DNA of 41,044 bases, taken from an uncultured Verrucomicrobiales bacterium. GTDB lineage: Bacteria > Verrucomicrobiota > Verrucomicrobiia > Limisphaerales > Palsa-1400. The stretch spans positions 1 through 41,044 of the forward strand of contig CAIYOY010000133.1 of the NCBI GenBank assembly GCA_903927905.1. Direction: 5' to 3'. Positions 27,726 through 35,428 of the stretch are shown here, one piece after another; the first letter of the stretch is position 1, and each line of letters starts with the position of its first letter. The notes beneath the pieces were generated by a model. It saw nothing but the letters and a program-made list of their open reading frames with translations, was not told the DNA's origin and did no database searches. A program made the translations under genes and the position numbers.

Positions 27726-28218
27726 TGCCGCCGGAAAATCCAATTTCAACTTCGACCCAGGGGTCAGCCCTTTATACGCTTATTTCGCAACAGCCTTTTT
27801 TAAAGGCTTGCAGCCCGTCCATTTGCAATTGCTGACCGATTCCGCGATGGAAATGCAATTTGAAACCGGCCAGTCCATCTTGCAGGAAGGCAGCCCGGCC
27901 AATCGTTTTTATCTTATCTTGGAGGGGAAAGTGGCGCTGGAATCGGAATTGGAGAGGCGCGGTCAGATCCCTGTTAAAACCCTTGGGCCGGGCGATGATC
28001 TCGGCTGGTCCTGGCTGTTTCCGCCCTATTCCCTGCATTTCAGCGCGCGCGCCCTGGAGCCAACCAGAACGATTTTTTTCTACGGGACCCGTTTGCGGGA
28101 GCAATGCGAAGCAGACCATGAACTGGGCTATCAACTGATGAAACGAATCGCGGAAGTTTTGATCCAACATCTCCAAGCCATGCAACAACGTTTGAACAAG
28201 CAAGCCTCTAACAGCTGA
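27725..28218 (+). CDS. Cyclic-nucleotide-binding (Crp-type) domain protein with apparent -1 frameshift at a T6 tract
   Basis: ATG 27725 overlaps the previous stop (TAATG). Frame reads MPPENPISTSTQGSALYTLISQQPFLK, then after T_TTT_TTA (27796-27802) in the -1 frame GLQPVHLQLLTDSAMEMQFETGQSILQEGSPANRFYLILEGKVALES. Confidence 0.7.
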
Positions 28219-28444
28219 GCGCGTCCATTCTGGGATAAACTTATTGCTTCCGCCAGCAGCCGGTTCGTATGGGTAGAACACCTGATGGTATCCATTTGCC
28301 TTTCTCTTGTATTTTCAGCTCAAGAATTAATCACACGATTGCCGGCTGCTCACGGGACACAGAGCGGCTCAACAAAATATGGCTAACAAATGACAAGAAA
28401 GGGAGAGCGCAGAGCCACCCTGTCCAATAGTGTGCCAACAGCAA

Positions 28445-28927
28445 ATGAAAAAATCGCGTCACAAAACATGCCGTTCCAGCAATGGACCGGCCAACCCAAA
28501 CCGGGAGCGCAAGAACAAATTTAAAAAGTTGAAAGCCGTGGCGCAAATCTGTTTCTCCGTCGTTATCGCCACTTTGGTCGGCGGCACGCTGACGTCCACC
28601 CTATGCTCAGCCGAGCCGAAGGCTGAAGCCCAACCGCCAAAAACGGATGCAACCATTACGATCACCAACGCCACTCCGGCGAAAACAAATTCGGCGGAAC
28701 TAAATACCAAATCAGCGGAGAACAAGAAGGTCTCGGTCAAAGGAAAACTCACCGGCGCGGAACTTTACTCGATGCACTGCAACCGTTGTCATCCCGAGCG
28801 CTATCCCACCGAACGGACGTCGGCCCAATGGAACACCATCCTGCTGCACATGCAAATCCGCGCGAACCTGCCCGGGTCCCAGGCCAGGATGATTTTGAAA
28901 TATCTTCAGGAAAACAGCGGTCGTTGA
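28445..28927 (+). CDS. Membrane-anchored/secreted monohaem c-type cytochrome-like protein
   Basis: N-terminal hydrophobic segment, KLTGAELYSMHCNRCHPERYPTERTSAQW with a CXXCH haem motif. Confidence 0.7.
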   Translation: MKKSRHKTCRSSNGPANPNRERKNKFKKLKAVAQICFSVVIATLVGGTLTSTLCSAEPKAEAQPPKTDATITITNATPAKTNSAELNTKSAENKKVSVKGKLTGAELYSMHCNRCHPERYPTERTSAQWNTILLHMQIRANLPGSQARMILKYLQENSGR

Positions 28928-28939
28928 CTTGAACCTCCA

Positions 28940-30283
28940 ATGAAAAAGACAATAAAAACACAGTGTTGGATGGTTGGACTTTTGGCCGCTGTCTGTCTGT
29001 CGGCCTGCCCAGCGGGGGCGCAAGTGAGCAATGACGATTTCAACGCGTTGAAGAAAACGGTCGAGCAATTGGTGGACAAGGTGCAAAAACTGGAGCAGAC
29101 GCACGTCAGCGATGCCCAAACGCACCAGCAAGACATGGCGCAGATCCAACAACTCCAGTTGAAGCTGGAGCAAACGCAACAGGCGGCCAGAAACGCCGAA
29201 AGCCAGGGGGCCACCGCCGCGCAGAGCCAGCAGCTGGCGCGCATGCCGCTGGACGAAACTACTGTCAACCACAACTTTATGATTTTGGGCGACGCCGAGT
29301 TTCAATACGCCAAAACGTCCGGCCAGCACGGGGCCTTTTTGCTGGCTGATTTTGCCCCGATCTTCCTGTATCGCGCCGGGAGCAATATTTTGTTCGAGGC
29401 CGGCTTTGATTTCACAATGCAGAATGTCGCGCCCGCCGGCAGCGGGTACAACACCGCCATCAATTTGAGTTTTGCGCAGTTGGATTACGTCATCAATGAT
29501 TACGCGACCTTCGTGGCGGGAAACATGTTGTTGCCGCTCGGAACCTACAGTGAACGGACCGCCGGATGGCTGAACAAATTTCCCGATGATCCATTGGCGC
29601 GCGATCTGGTTCCCGGCAGCGGGGTGGGGGTGCAACTGCGCGGAGCGGTTCCGCTGGGCGAGTCCGGCAAGTTATTTAACTATGCGGTGTTTGGGGTGAA
29701 TGGGCCAAGTTCGGCGGATGGCACGGGCAAGGCCGGTTCGCTTGACCTGGGCGGGAACGTGGGGCTGAGATCCGATAACGCCGTGGCCAATCTGCACGGA
29801 CGACCAGTCGGCGGCGCGCGGTTCAGTTTATTTTTGCCCTTCAAGCCGCATTACGACTTGGAAGTCGGACTGTCCGGCCAATCAGGCCAATGGGATGATG
29901 CAGGCCAGCATCTCTGGTCGGCTGGTTTGCTGGATATGAGTCTGCACTTGGGACCAAATTTTGAAGTGAAAGGTGAGTATGTCAAAAGCCGTTACGGCAG
30001 TGACGACTTTGGTCTGATCCATCCGCAAGGTTGGTGGGTGCAGGCGGGCTACAAGCTGGCCGGATTGAATTTGGAGTGGCCGGTGATCAACAACCTTGAA
30101 CTCGTGGGCCGCTACGACTCGGTGCGCGACGGCCTTGGCACCAGAACCCGCCGCGCCAGCGTGGGTTATGTTTACTACCTTTCCAACACGCTGCTTTTTG
30201 AGGGCGATTATGAATTCGTGCACAGCAGCGATGTGACCCAGTCAGCCAACCAGCTGATTTTGCAACTTTCCTACGGGTTTTAA
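28940..30283 (+). CDS. Outer-membrane beta-barrel porin-like protein with N-terminal coiled coil
   Basis: Signal peptide, then a Gln-rich coiled coil, then alternating beta-barrel-like sequence ending in aromatic residue (LILQLSYGF). Confidence 0.7.
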   Translation: MKKTIKTQCWMVGLLAAVCLSACPAGAQVSNDDFNALKKTVEQLVDKVQKLEQTHVSDAQTHQQDMAQIQQLQLKLEQTQQAARNAESQGATAAQSQQLARMPLDETTVNHNFMILGDAEFQYAKTSGQHGAFLLADFAPIFLYRAGSNILFEAGFDFTMQNVAPAGSGYNTAINLSFAQLDYVINDYATFVAGNMLLPLGTYSERTAGWLNKFPDDPLARDLVPGSGVGVQLRGAVPLGESGKLFNYAVFGVNGPSSADGTGKAGSLDLGGNVGLRSDNAVANLHGRPVGGARFSLFLPFKPHYDLEVGLSGQSGQWDDAGQHLWSAGLLDMSLHLGPNFEVKGEYVKSRYGSDDFGLIHPQGWWVQAGYKLAGLNLEWPVINNLELVGRYDSVRDGLGTRTRRASVGYVYYLSNTLLFEGDYEFVHSSDVTQSANQLILQLSYGF

Positions 30284-30329
30284 AATTACCGATGAAAATC
30301 AATCCTGATGATCGAAACGGAAAGCAGCC

Positions 30330-31151
30330 ATGAGTATATTTCAATCACTAAACCAAAGTCGGCGGGTGCGATGGCTGTTGCCTTGGGCCCTGGTCGCGCA
30401 CGGGTGCATGTTGTTTACAGCATCGGCGCAGACGGTCCCCACCGCCGCCGCGTCAGAAACGAAGCCGCCCGCGCCCACGTACCTCCGCGATATCCAGCCG
30501 ATTTTGATGGGACATTGTTCCAGGTGTCATAACAGCCAGGCCAGGTTCGTGTACGATTGGCTGGATTATAAAACCGCCTTCCGGGATCGCTGGGAAATCA
30601 AAAGAAGGATATGGGACAGTTGGAAAGGTTCTTATTACAAAGAGTCCATGCCCATTCAAAACAGTCCGGAATCCCTGTTGATCAGCGAGGAAGACCGGCA
30701 GTTGATCAGAGATTGGGTGACCTCCGGCGCGGCTTGCGGAACCCAGCCAGTAGATGACGGACACAAATCCAAGTCTGAACGGGTGGTTCTTGGCCGGAAA
30801 CTTTTCAACTCCATTTGCGCCGCTTGTCATCAGCCCACCGGCCAGGGTCTGCCGAATGTGTTTCCGCCTTTGGCCGGATCGGATTTTTTGAACGCCGATA
30901 AAAAGCGGGCCATAAAAATCGTCATCAATGGCCGGCAGGGCGAGGTGGTGGTGAACGGGATGAAATTTAACAACAGCATGCCCTCTTTCCCGCTGAGCGA
31001 CCAGGACATCGCCAATGTCCTGACGTTCGTTTATAATTCATTCGGCAACGCCGGGCTTGAAGTGAACCCGGAAGAGGTGAAACTTTTCCGGGCCGAGCCG
31101 CCCGACCCATCCGGCCCGCCCGCCGCCCCGGTAAAAAATCAGTACGAGTGA
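30330..31151 (+). CDS. Dihaem c-type cytochrome
   Basis: PILMGHCSRCHNSQARF... and LFNSICAACHQPTGQGLPNVFPPLAGSDFL: two CXXCH motifs. Confidence 0.85.
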   Translation: MSIFQSLNQSRRVRWLLPWALVAHGCMLFTASAQTVPTAAASETKPPAPTYLRDIQPILMGHCSRCHNSQARFVYDWLDYKTAFRDRWEIKRRIWDSWKGSYYKESMPIQNSPESLLISEEDRQLIRDWVTSGAACGTQPVDDGHKSKSERVVLGRKLFNSICAACHQPTGQGLPNVFPPLAGSDFLNADKKRAIKIVINGRQGEVVVNGMKFNNSMPSFPLSDQDIANVLTFVYNSFGNAGLEVNPEEVKLFRAEPPDPSGPPAAPVKNQYE

Positions 31152-31217
31152 AGTTAATAAAAAACAACTTCATGTTCAGGGCTGTCTTCCTGCCTTGAAG
31201 GTCAATTGATGTCCATG

Positions 31218-31260
31218 GGGTGAATACCCCATGGCGAACCAGCCCGTTCCCCGCCTATCC
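31218..31260 (+). promoter_or_regulatory. Bipartite motif copy 4: GGGTGAATACCCCATGGC-N17-GCCTATCC
   Basis: Upstream of 31342. The core CCATGGGGT-GAAT-ACCCCATGG is a perfect 9-bp inverted repeat. Confidence 0.5.
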
Positions 31261-31341
31261 TCCCAGTGCCCAAACCTCATCGCTTGGGGTGGAGTGTGTC
31301 TCATGCTTCAGGCATCCAAAAAAATTGTTATCAGAAAAAAT

Positions 31342-31764
31342 ATGAAATTAAACGCAGGACTCTGGATTGACCATCGGGAAGCCATTATTGTGACCCTGAC
31401 CGGATCGGGTGAAGAAATCAAACACCTCCACTCCGCCGTGGAAAAACAGCTCCGCCGCGAGGGCGAGCCAGCCAACGGCGCGTTTGAAGCGCAACAGGCT
31501 CCGGCCGACGATTCGCGCCAGCGGGAATACACCGGGCATCTCGCACATTACTACGACGCCATCATTAAACACTTGCACGACGCCGGCTCCATCCTGATTT
31601 TCGGTCCCGGCGAGGCCAAGGGCGAACTGAAAAAGCAATTCGAGAAACACGATAATCCAACCGCCCCGCGCGTCATCACTTTGGAAACCACCGATAAATT
31701 GACCGAGCCACAGATTCTCGCGAAGGTTCGTCATCATTTCCATCGCGATCCGCCCAGGATTTGA
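31342..31764 (+). CDS. Conserved hypothetical (possible BaeRF/eRF1-like family)
   Basis: MKLNAGLWIDHREAIIVTLTGSGEEIKHLHSAVE...YYDAIIKHLHDAGSILIFGPGEAKGELKKQFEKH. Family assignment is tentative. Confidence 0.5.
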   Translation: MKLNAGLWIDHREAIIVTLTGSGEEIKHLHSAVEKQLRREGEPANGAFEAQQAPADDSRQREYTGHLAHYYDAIIKHLHDAGSILIFGPGEAKGELKKQFEKHDNPTAPRVITLETTDKLTEPQILAKVRHHFHRDPPRI

Positions 31765-31786
31765 AGATGCCCAACCGCCACAACGT

Positions 31787-32686
31787 GTGACTTGGACGCC
31801 GCTTGATATCACCGTGCGGGTGGGGTGCAATCTCGCCTATGAATGCACCGTGCCCACGCCGGTGCTTTTCGTGCTCAAGCCCCGGCTCGAAGGCCGCATT
31901 CTGATCATGCAGGAAAAACTTTCCTTCGGCATCGGCCTGCCGTCGTATGAGTTTCAGGACAGTCACGGCAATATCACCTATCGCTCGACTTTCATGCCGG
32001 GCCGCAACGAAATCCGGCACGATGCCATCGTCGCCGTTTCTTCCCTTCCGGACAGCCGCGAAATTATTGGCCCGATCATCCCGGTGGGAGAATTGCCTTC
32101 CGATCTGCTCCGCTATACTTTGCCCAGCCGTTATTGCGATTCGGATAAATTGATGAATTTCGCCTGGCACCATTTCGGCCAGATTTCTCACGGACTCACG
32201 CGCGTCCAAGCCATCTGCGATTGGGTGCATAATAATATCGAATACCGCTACGGTTCCGGTCGGCCCGATCTCTCTGCCTCCGAGGTGCTCGCGCGCCGTC
32301 ACGGGGTCTGCCGCGACTTCGCTCATGCGGCCATCGCCTTGTGTCGCGCGTTCAATCTCCCCGCCCGCTACGTCACCGGCCATCTGCCGGACATCGGGTA
32401 TGTGGATCCGACCGGGCACATGGATTTTCACGCATATTTCGAAGTCTATCTCGGCCAGGAATGGCTCACCTTTGATTCCCGTTTCAACGTCCCGCGCATC
32501 GGACGAGTCAAAGTCGCGCACGGCGCGGACGCGGTGGATGGCGCCTTTGCCACGATCTACGGCGAAGCCAAGCTGACCCATTTTGAAGTCTGGGCCTATC
32601 AAGTGAATTCAAAGCAAGTTTCCGTCGGCGATCCCATTGATTTATCGGAAAGGCTCGATAACAGTTCGACCGTGCGGCTCAGTTAA
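31787..32686 (+). CDS. Transglutaminase-like cysteine peptidase family protein
   Basis: YGSGRPDLSASEVLARRHGVCRDFAHAAIALCRAFNLPARYVTGHLP...DFHAYFEVYLGQEWLTFDSR: Cys/His/Asp transglutaminase core. Confidence 0.85.
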   Translation: MTWTPLDITVRVGCNLAYECTVPTPVLFVLKPRLEGRILIMQEKLSFGIGLPSYEFQDSHGNITYRSTFMPGRNEIRHDAIVAVSSLPDSREIIGPIIPVGELPSDLLRYTLPSRYCDSDKLMNFAWHHFGQISHGLTRVQAICDWVHNNIEYRYGSGRPDLSASEVLARRHGVCRDFAHAAIALCRAFNLPARYVTGHLPDIGYVDPTGHMDFHAYFEVYLGQEWLTFDSRFNVPRIGRVKVAHGADAVDGAFATIYGEAKLTHFEVWAYQVNSKQVSVGDPIDLSERLDNSSTVRLS

Positions 32687-32700
32687 AGAGTTTTTTCCTA

Positions 32701-32783
32701 TCGTAGCAGTCGAGGTAACGAGACTCTAATTCAATTTCTTGACCTTAAGAAAAGTTAGAGTCTCGTTACCTCGACTGCTACGA
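32701..32783. repeat. Perfect 29-bp inverted repeat element (MITE/REP-like; possible terminator)
   Basis: TCGTAGCAGTCGAGGTAACGAGACTCTAA (32701-32729), 25-nt spacer, TTAGAGTCTCGTTACCTCGACTGCTACGA (32755-32783). Confidence 0.93.
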
Positions 32784-32969
32784 AGACCTCGCCCCGCCTC
32801 GTTCTGATAGCGAGCCGGATTTTTTGCCGGCGGGCAGCAATTTTAAGAAAAAAACGAGGAAAAATATCCTTTACAGGCGGAAACTCCGATTTTAATGTTC
32901 CTCATGCCTAAAGGCACGCTATTTAAAAGCAATAAACGGACATTTTTTCGTATATTAAATTGTTAGACC

Positions 32970-33191
32970 ATGTCACGCACCATGAGCAAACGAGACATTA
33001 TCTTTTTCAGTCTTATGGCGGCTTCCTCGCTATGGTGGATGTCTTTGGAGTATTTCCAGTATCGCATGGAGAAGCGCTACGCGACCAGCGGCACGGCAAT
33101 CTCCAAGCGTTTTCGAGTTATTGGTTATTTGGGTACGCTGGCGCTTGTGGCCTTGGCAGCTTTTGTCCGGTTTTGGCTCTTAAAACGTTGA
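32970..33191 (+). CDS. Small membrane protein, hypothetical
   Basis: 73 aa with two hydrophobic segments. Confidence 0.4.
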   Translation: MSRTMSKRDIIFFSLMAASSLWWMSLEYFQYRMEKRYATSGTAISKRFRVIGYLGTLALVALAAFVRFWLLKR

Positions 33192-33211
33192 CTAGCCGGA
33201 AGGAAAAACCA

Positions 33212-33607
33212 ATGAAAACAATCACCATTGAAGAATTGGAAAGTGAAGGATATTCGGAGGATCCTAACGGTCGGAAAGAATTTGAAAGGCCCTACTTGAT
33301 TCCATCCCTTGTTGGCTTAAGCGCATTTGTTATCTGCTTCATTTTGCTGGTCCGTGGAAAAGTGAGCGCCAGGGTTGGGATGATTTCGGTTGGAAGCGCC
33401 TGGCTCTTTTGCGGGGCCACGATCTTGATCGGGTATCTGTCCCGGCCGAAAAGCAAGCTCACGGGGAAACCCCTGATAAAATACCAGAATCGGTCTCCTG
33501 ATTCCGACGTGCGTTTGGAATTGATCTACGTCTGCCCCGACAGCAAAACATTTTTCCGGAGAGTTTTTATGAGGAAGGGTGACGTAGCTGTGGTCGGGGG
33601 CATGTAA
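33212..33607 (+). CDS. Hypothetical membrane protein
   Basis: MKTITIEELESEGYSEDPNGRKEFERPYLIPSLVGLSAFVICFILLV... with two TM segments. Confidence 0.45.
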   Translation: MKTITIEELESEGYSEDPNGRKEFERPYLIPSLVGLSAFVICFILLVRGKVSARVGMISVGSAWLFCGATILIGYLSRPKSKLTGKPLIKYQNRSPDSDVRLELIYVCPDSKTFFRRVFMRKGDVAVVGGM

Positions 33608-33645
33608 ACAATCGCTGAAGTCGGCGGTTTTCGGATGTGATTTAA

Positions 33646-33795
33646 CGGAGAGTGGACATTCCTGTCCGCAGCGAGGTGGAGCGGATCAGAAATATAGCCA
33701 TTTTCCTGGACGATCGGTGCGGACGGTTGGCTCCGGTAAATTCGGACGCGTTTTGGGCTGGTCACGCTGCTGCGGACAGGAATGTCCGCTCTCCG
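33646..33795. repeat. Inverted pair of palindromic repeats, ~150 bp (BIME/MITE-like)
   Basis: Left CGGAGAGTGGACATTCCTGTCCGCAGC (33646-33672). Right 33769-33795 is its reverse complement with 1 mismatch in 27. Each arm contains the internal palindrome GCGGACA-GGAA-TGTCCGC or a near-match. Confidence 0.9.
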
Positions 33796-33822
33796 CCAGA
33801 ACCCCCGTCACACTGCTGGTTC

Positions 33823-33863
33823 GGGTTACACCCCATAGCAAATCGTCGGCCCAAAGCCTAACG
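33823..33863 (+). promoter_or_regulatory. Bipartite motif copy 5: GGGTTACACCCCATAGC-N16-GCCTAACG
   Basis: Upstream of the FecR-MlaE-MlaD operon (start 33888). Confidence 0.5.
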
Positions 33864-33887
33864 TGTTGCCAGCAATAAAAGCTACCC

Positions 33888-34604
33888 ATGAAACCAAAAA
33901 TATTTATCCAATTATTCGCCCTGGCCCTTTCGTCCTGGACCATTACCACCCTGGCCGAAGACATCACCCATCCCTTTCAAACCCCGGCGTCGTCCGATGT
34001 GCCCCAAGCCATCGTCATTTCCGTGAACGGCAAATGCGAATATTCCGAGGACGGCACCCACTTTGCCGGTTTTAAAGCCGACCATATTTTCAAACAGGGC
34101 GACGTCATTCGCACGGGCGAAAAATCGCGCACTGATATTTTTTTCAAACGCATCGGCACCACCGTCCGCCTGCAAGCAGGGACCGAAGTGAAACTGGAAA
34201 AAATGGAGCGGCACATGCAAGGCGGCATCCCGGCGATGGACACTCTGGTGGCCCTTCATACCGGAAGAATTTTCACCGTGGTCCGTTCCCTGGTGCTGGG
34301 GACCACGTTTGAAATCAGAAATGCCGCCGGTCGCTCCGTGGTGGAAGGGGGCGGCGGCGAAGGCCGTTATATCATCACCGCCGACGGCACTCATGTGACC
34401 GACCAAAACTCGACCGTTCCGCTCAAACACATTGGCGAAACCGGCATCACGATCATTACGCCGGGCATGAAATTCAGCGCCAAAGACGGCAAGATGCTTC
34501 CGCTGGCCGCTTCGCACGAAGTGGAATTGCTGATAGACATTGATGAGCTTCACTCGCTGGCCGAACAAACAAATGCCCAGGGTCAAGTGACCGTAAAGAA
34601 GTGA
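33888..34604 (+). CDS. FecR domain-containing secreted protein
   Basis: GDVIRTGEKSRTDIFFKRIGTTVRLQAGTEVKLEKME...GRIFTVVRSLVLGTTFEIRNAAGRSVVEGG. Confidence 0.75.
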   Translation: MKPKIFIQLFALALSSWTITTLAEDITHPFQTPASSDVPQAIVISVNGKCEYSEDGTHFAGFKADHIFKQGDVIRTGEKSRTDIFFKRIGTTVRLQAGTEVKLEKMERHMQGGIPAMDTLVALHTGRIFTVVRSLVLGTTFEIRNAAGRSVVEGGGGEGRYIITADGTHVTDQNSTVPLKHIGETGITIITPGMKFSAKDGKMLPLAASHEVELLIDIDELHSLAEQTNAQGQVTVKK

Positions 34605-35428
34605 ATCAAGGCTGCTCCATGACGATGCCCACTTCCTTCCTGCGAGCGGTCGGCGGATTAGGCGCTGAAGTTTGGGCGCAATGGCATGAACTGCGGCATG
34701 TCATGGCCGTCATCGGCTCGGTTCTTTTCGAATGCGTTCAACCGCGATACTGGGTGTCCGCTGTGCGAAAAGTTTTTGCCCGCCAGGTGCTGGCCATTGG
34801 CGTCGAACCTCTTTGGATCGTTGGCGTCGTGGCTGTTTTTGTTGGGATTTCTGTTGTGGTGCAACTTACTTTTTGGGTGGGGGAAGCGGGCCAATCCCAA
34901 ATGGTCGGCCCCTTGCTAGTCGCGGTCGTCGCCCGCGAACTCGGCCCGGTGCTGATCAATCTCATCATCATCGTTCGCAGCGGCAGCATGATGGCGACCG
35001 AATTGGGCATCCTCAAAATCAACGGCCAGGTCTCCGCGCTCGAAACGCAGGGCGGCGATCCATTCACCCAACTCGTCTTGCCGCGCGTTTTGGCCATGGC
35101 CGTTTCCGCCTTTTGTTTGACTGTAGTTTTCATTCTCATCGCCTTTGCCAGCGGTTACTTGTTCGCGGCTTGGTTGGGTAAAGGCAGCCACGATCTGTTT
35201 TTGTTCGCCGACACTGTGTCGCGCGCGGTTCAACCCAAAGACATCGGCAACATCCTGGCCAAAAGCATCCTGCCCGCTCTCTTTGCCGGAGCATCCTGCT
35301 GCATTGGCGGTCTGGACGTGGGCAGTTCAGACAACGAAATTCCAAATGCGACCCAGCGCGCGCTCACCCGTTCCGTCGCCGGACTTTTCGTCATCGCGGC
35401 CGTGGTTTCGCTGCTGACTTATTTGTGA
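34601..35428 (+). CDS. mlaE: MlaE-family ABC transporter permease
   Basis: VQLTFWVGEAGQSQMVGPLLVAVVARELGPVLINLIIIVRSGSMMATELGILKINGQVSALE is characteristic of MlaE permeases. Confidence 0.85.
   Translation: MNQGCSMTMPTSFLRAVGGLGAEVWAQWHELRHVMAVIGSVLFECVQPRYWVSAVRKVFARQVLAIGVEPLWIVGVVAVFVGISVVVQLTFWVGEAGQSQMVGPLLVAVVARELGPVLINLIIIVRSGSMMATELGILKINGQVSALETQGGDPFTQLVLPRVLAMAVSAFCLTVVFILIAFASGYLFAAWLGKGSHDLFLFADTVSRAVQPKDIGNILAKSILPALFAGASCCIGGLDVGSSDNEIPNATQRALTRSVAGLFVIAAVVSLLTYL

Noticed and set aside
32960-33607. 215-aa ORF start at 32960
   Set aside because: The first ~84 aa overlap a different-frame small ORF (32970-33191). ATG 33212 with upstream GGAAGGAAA is a better start.
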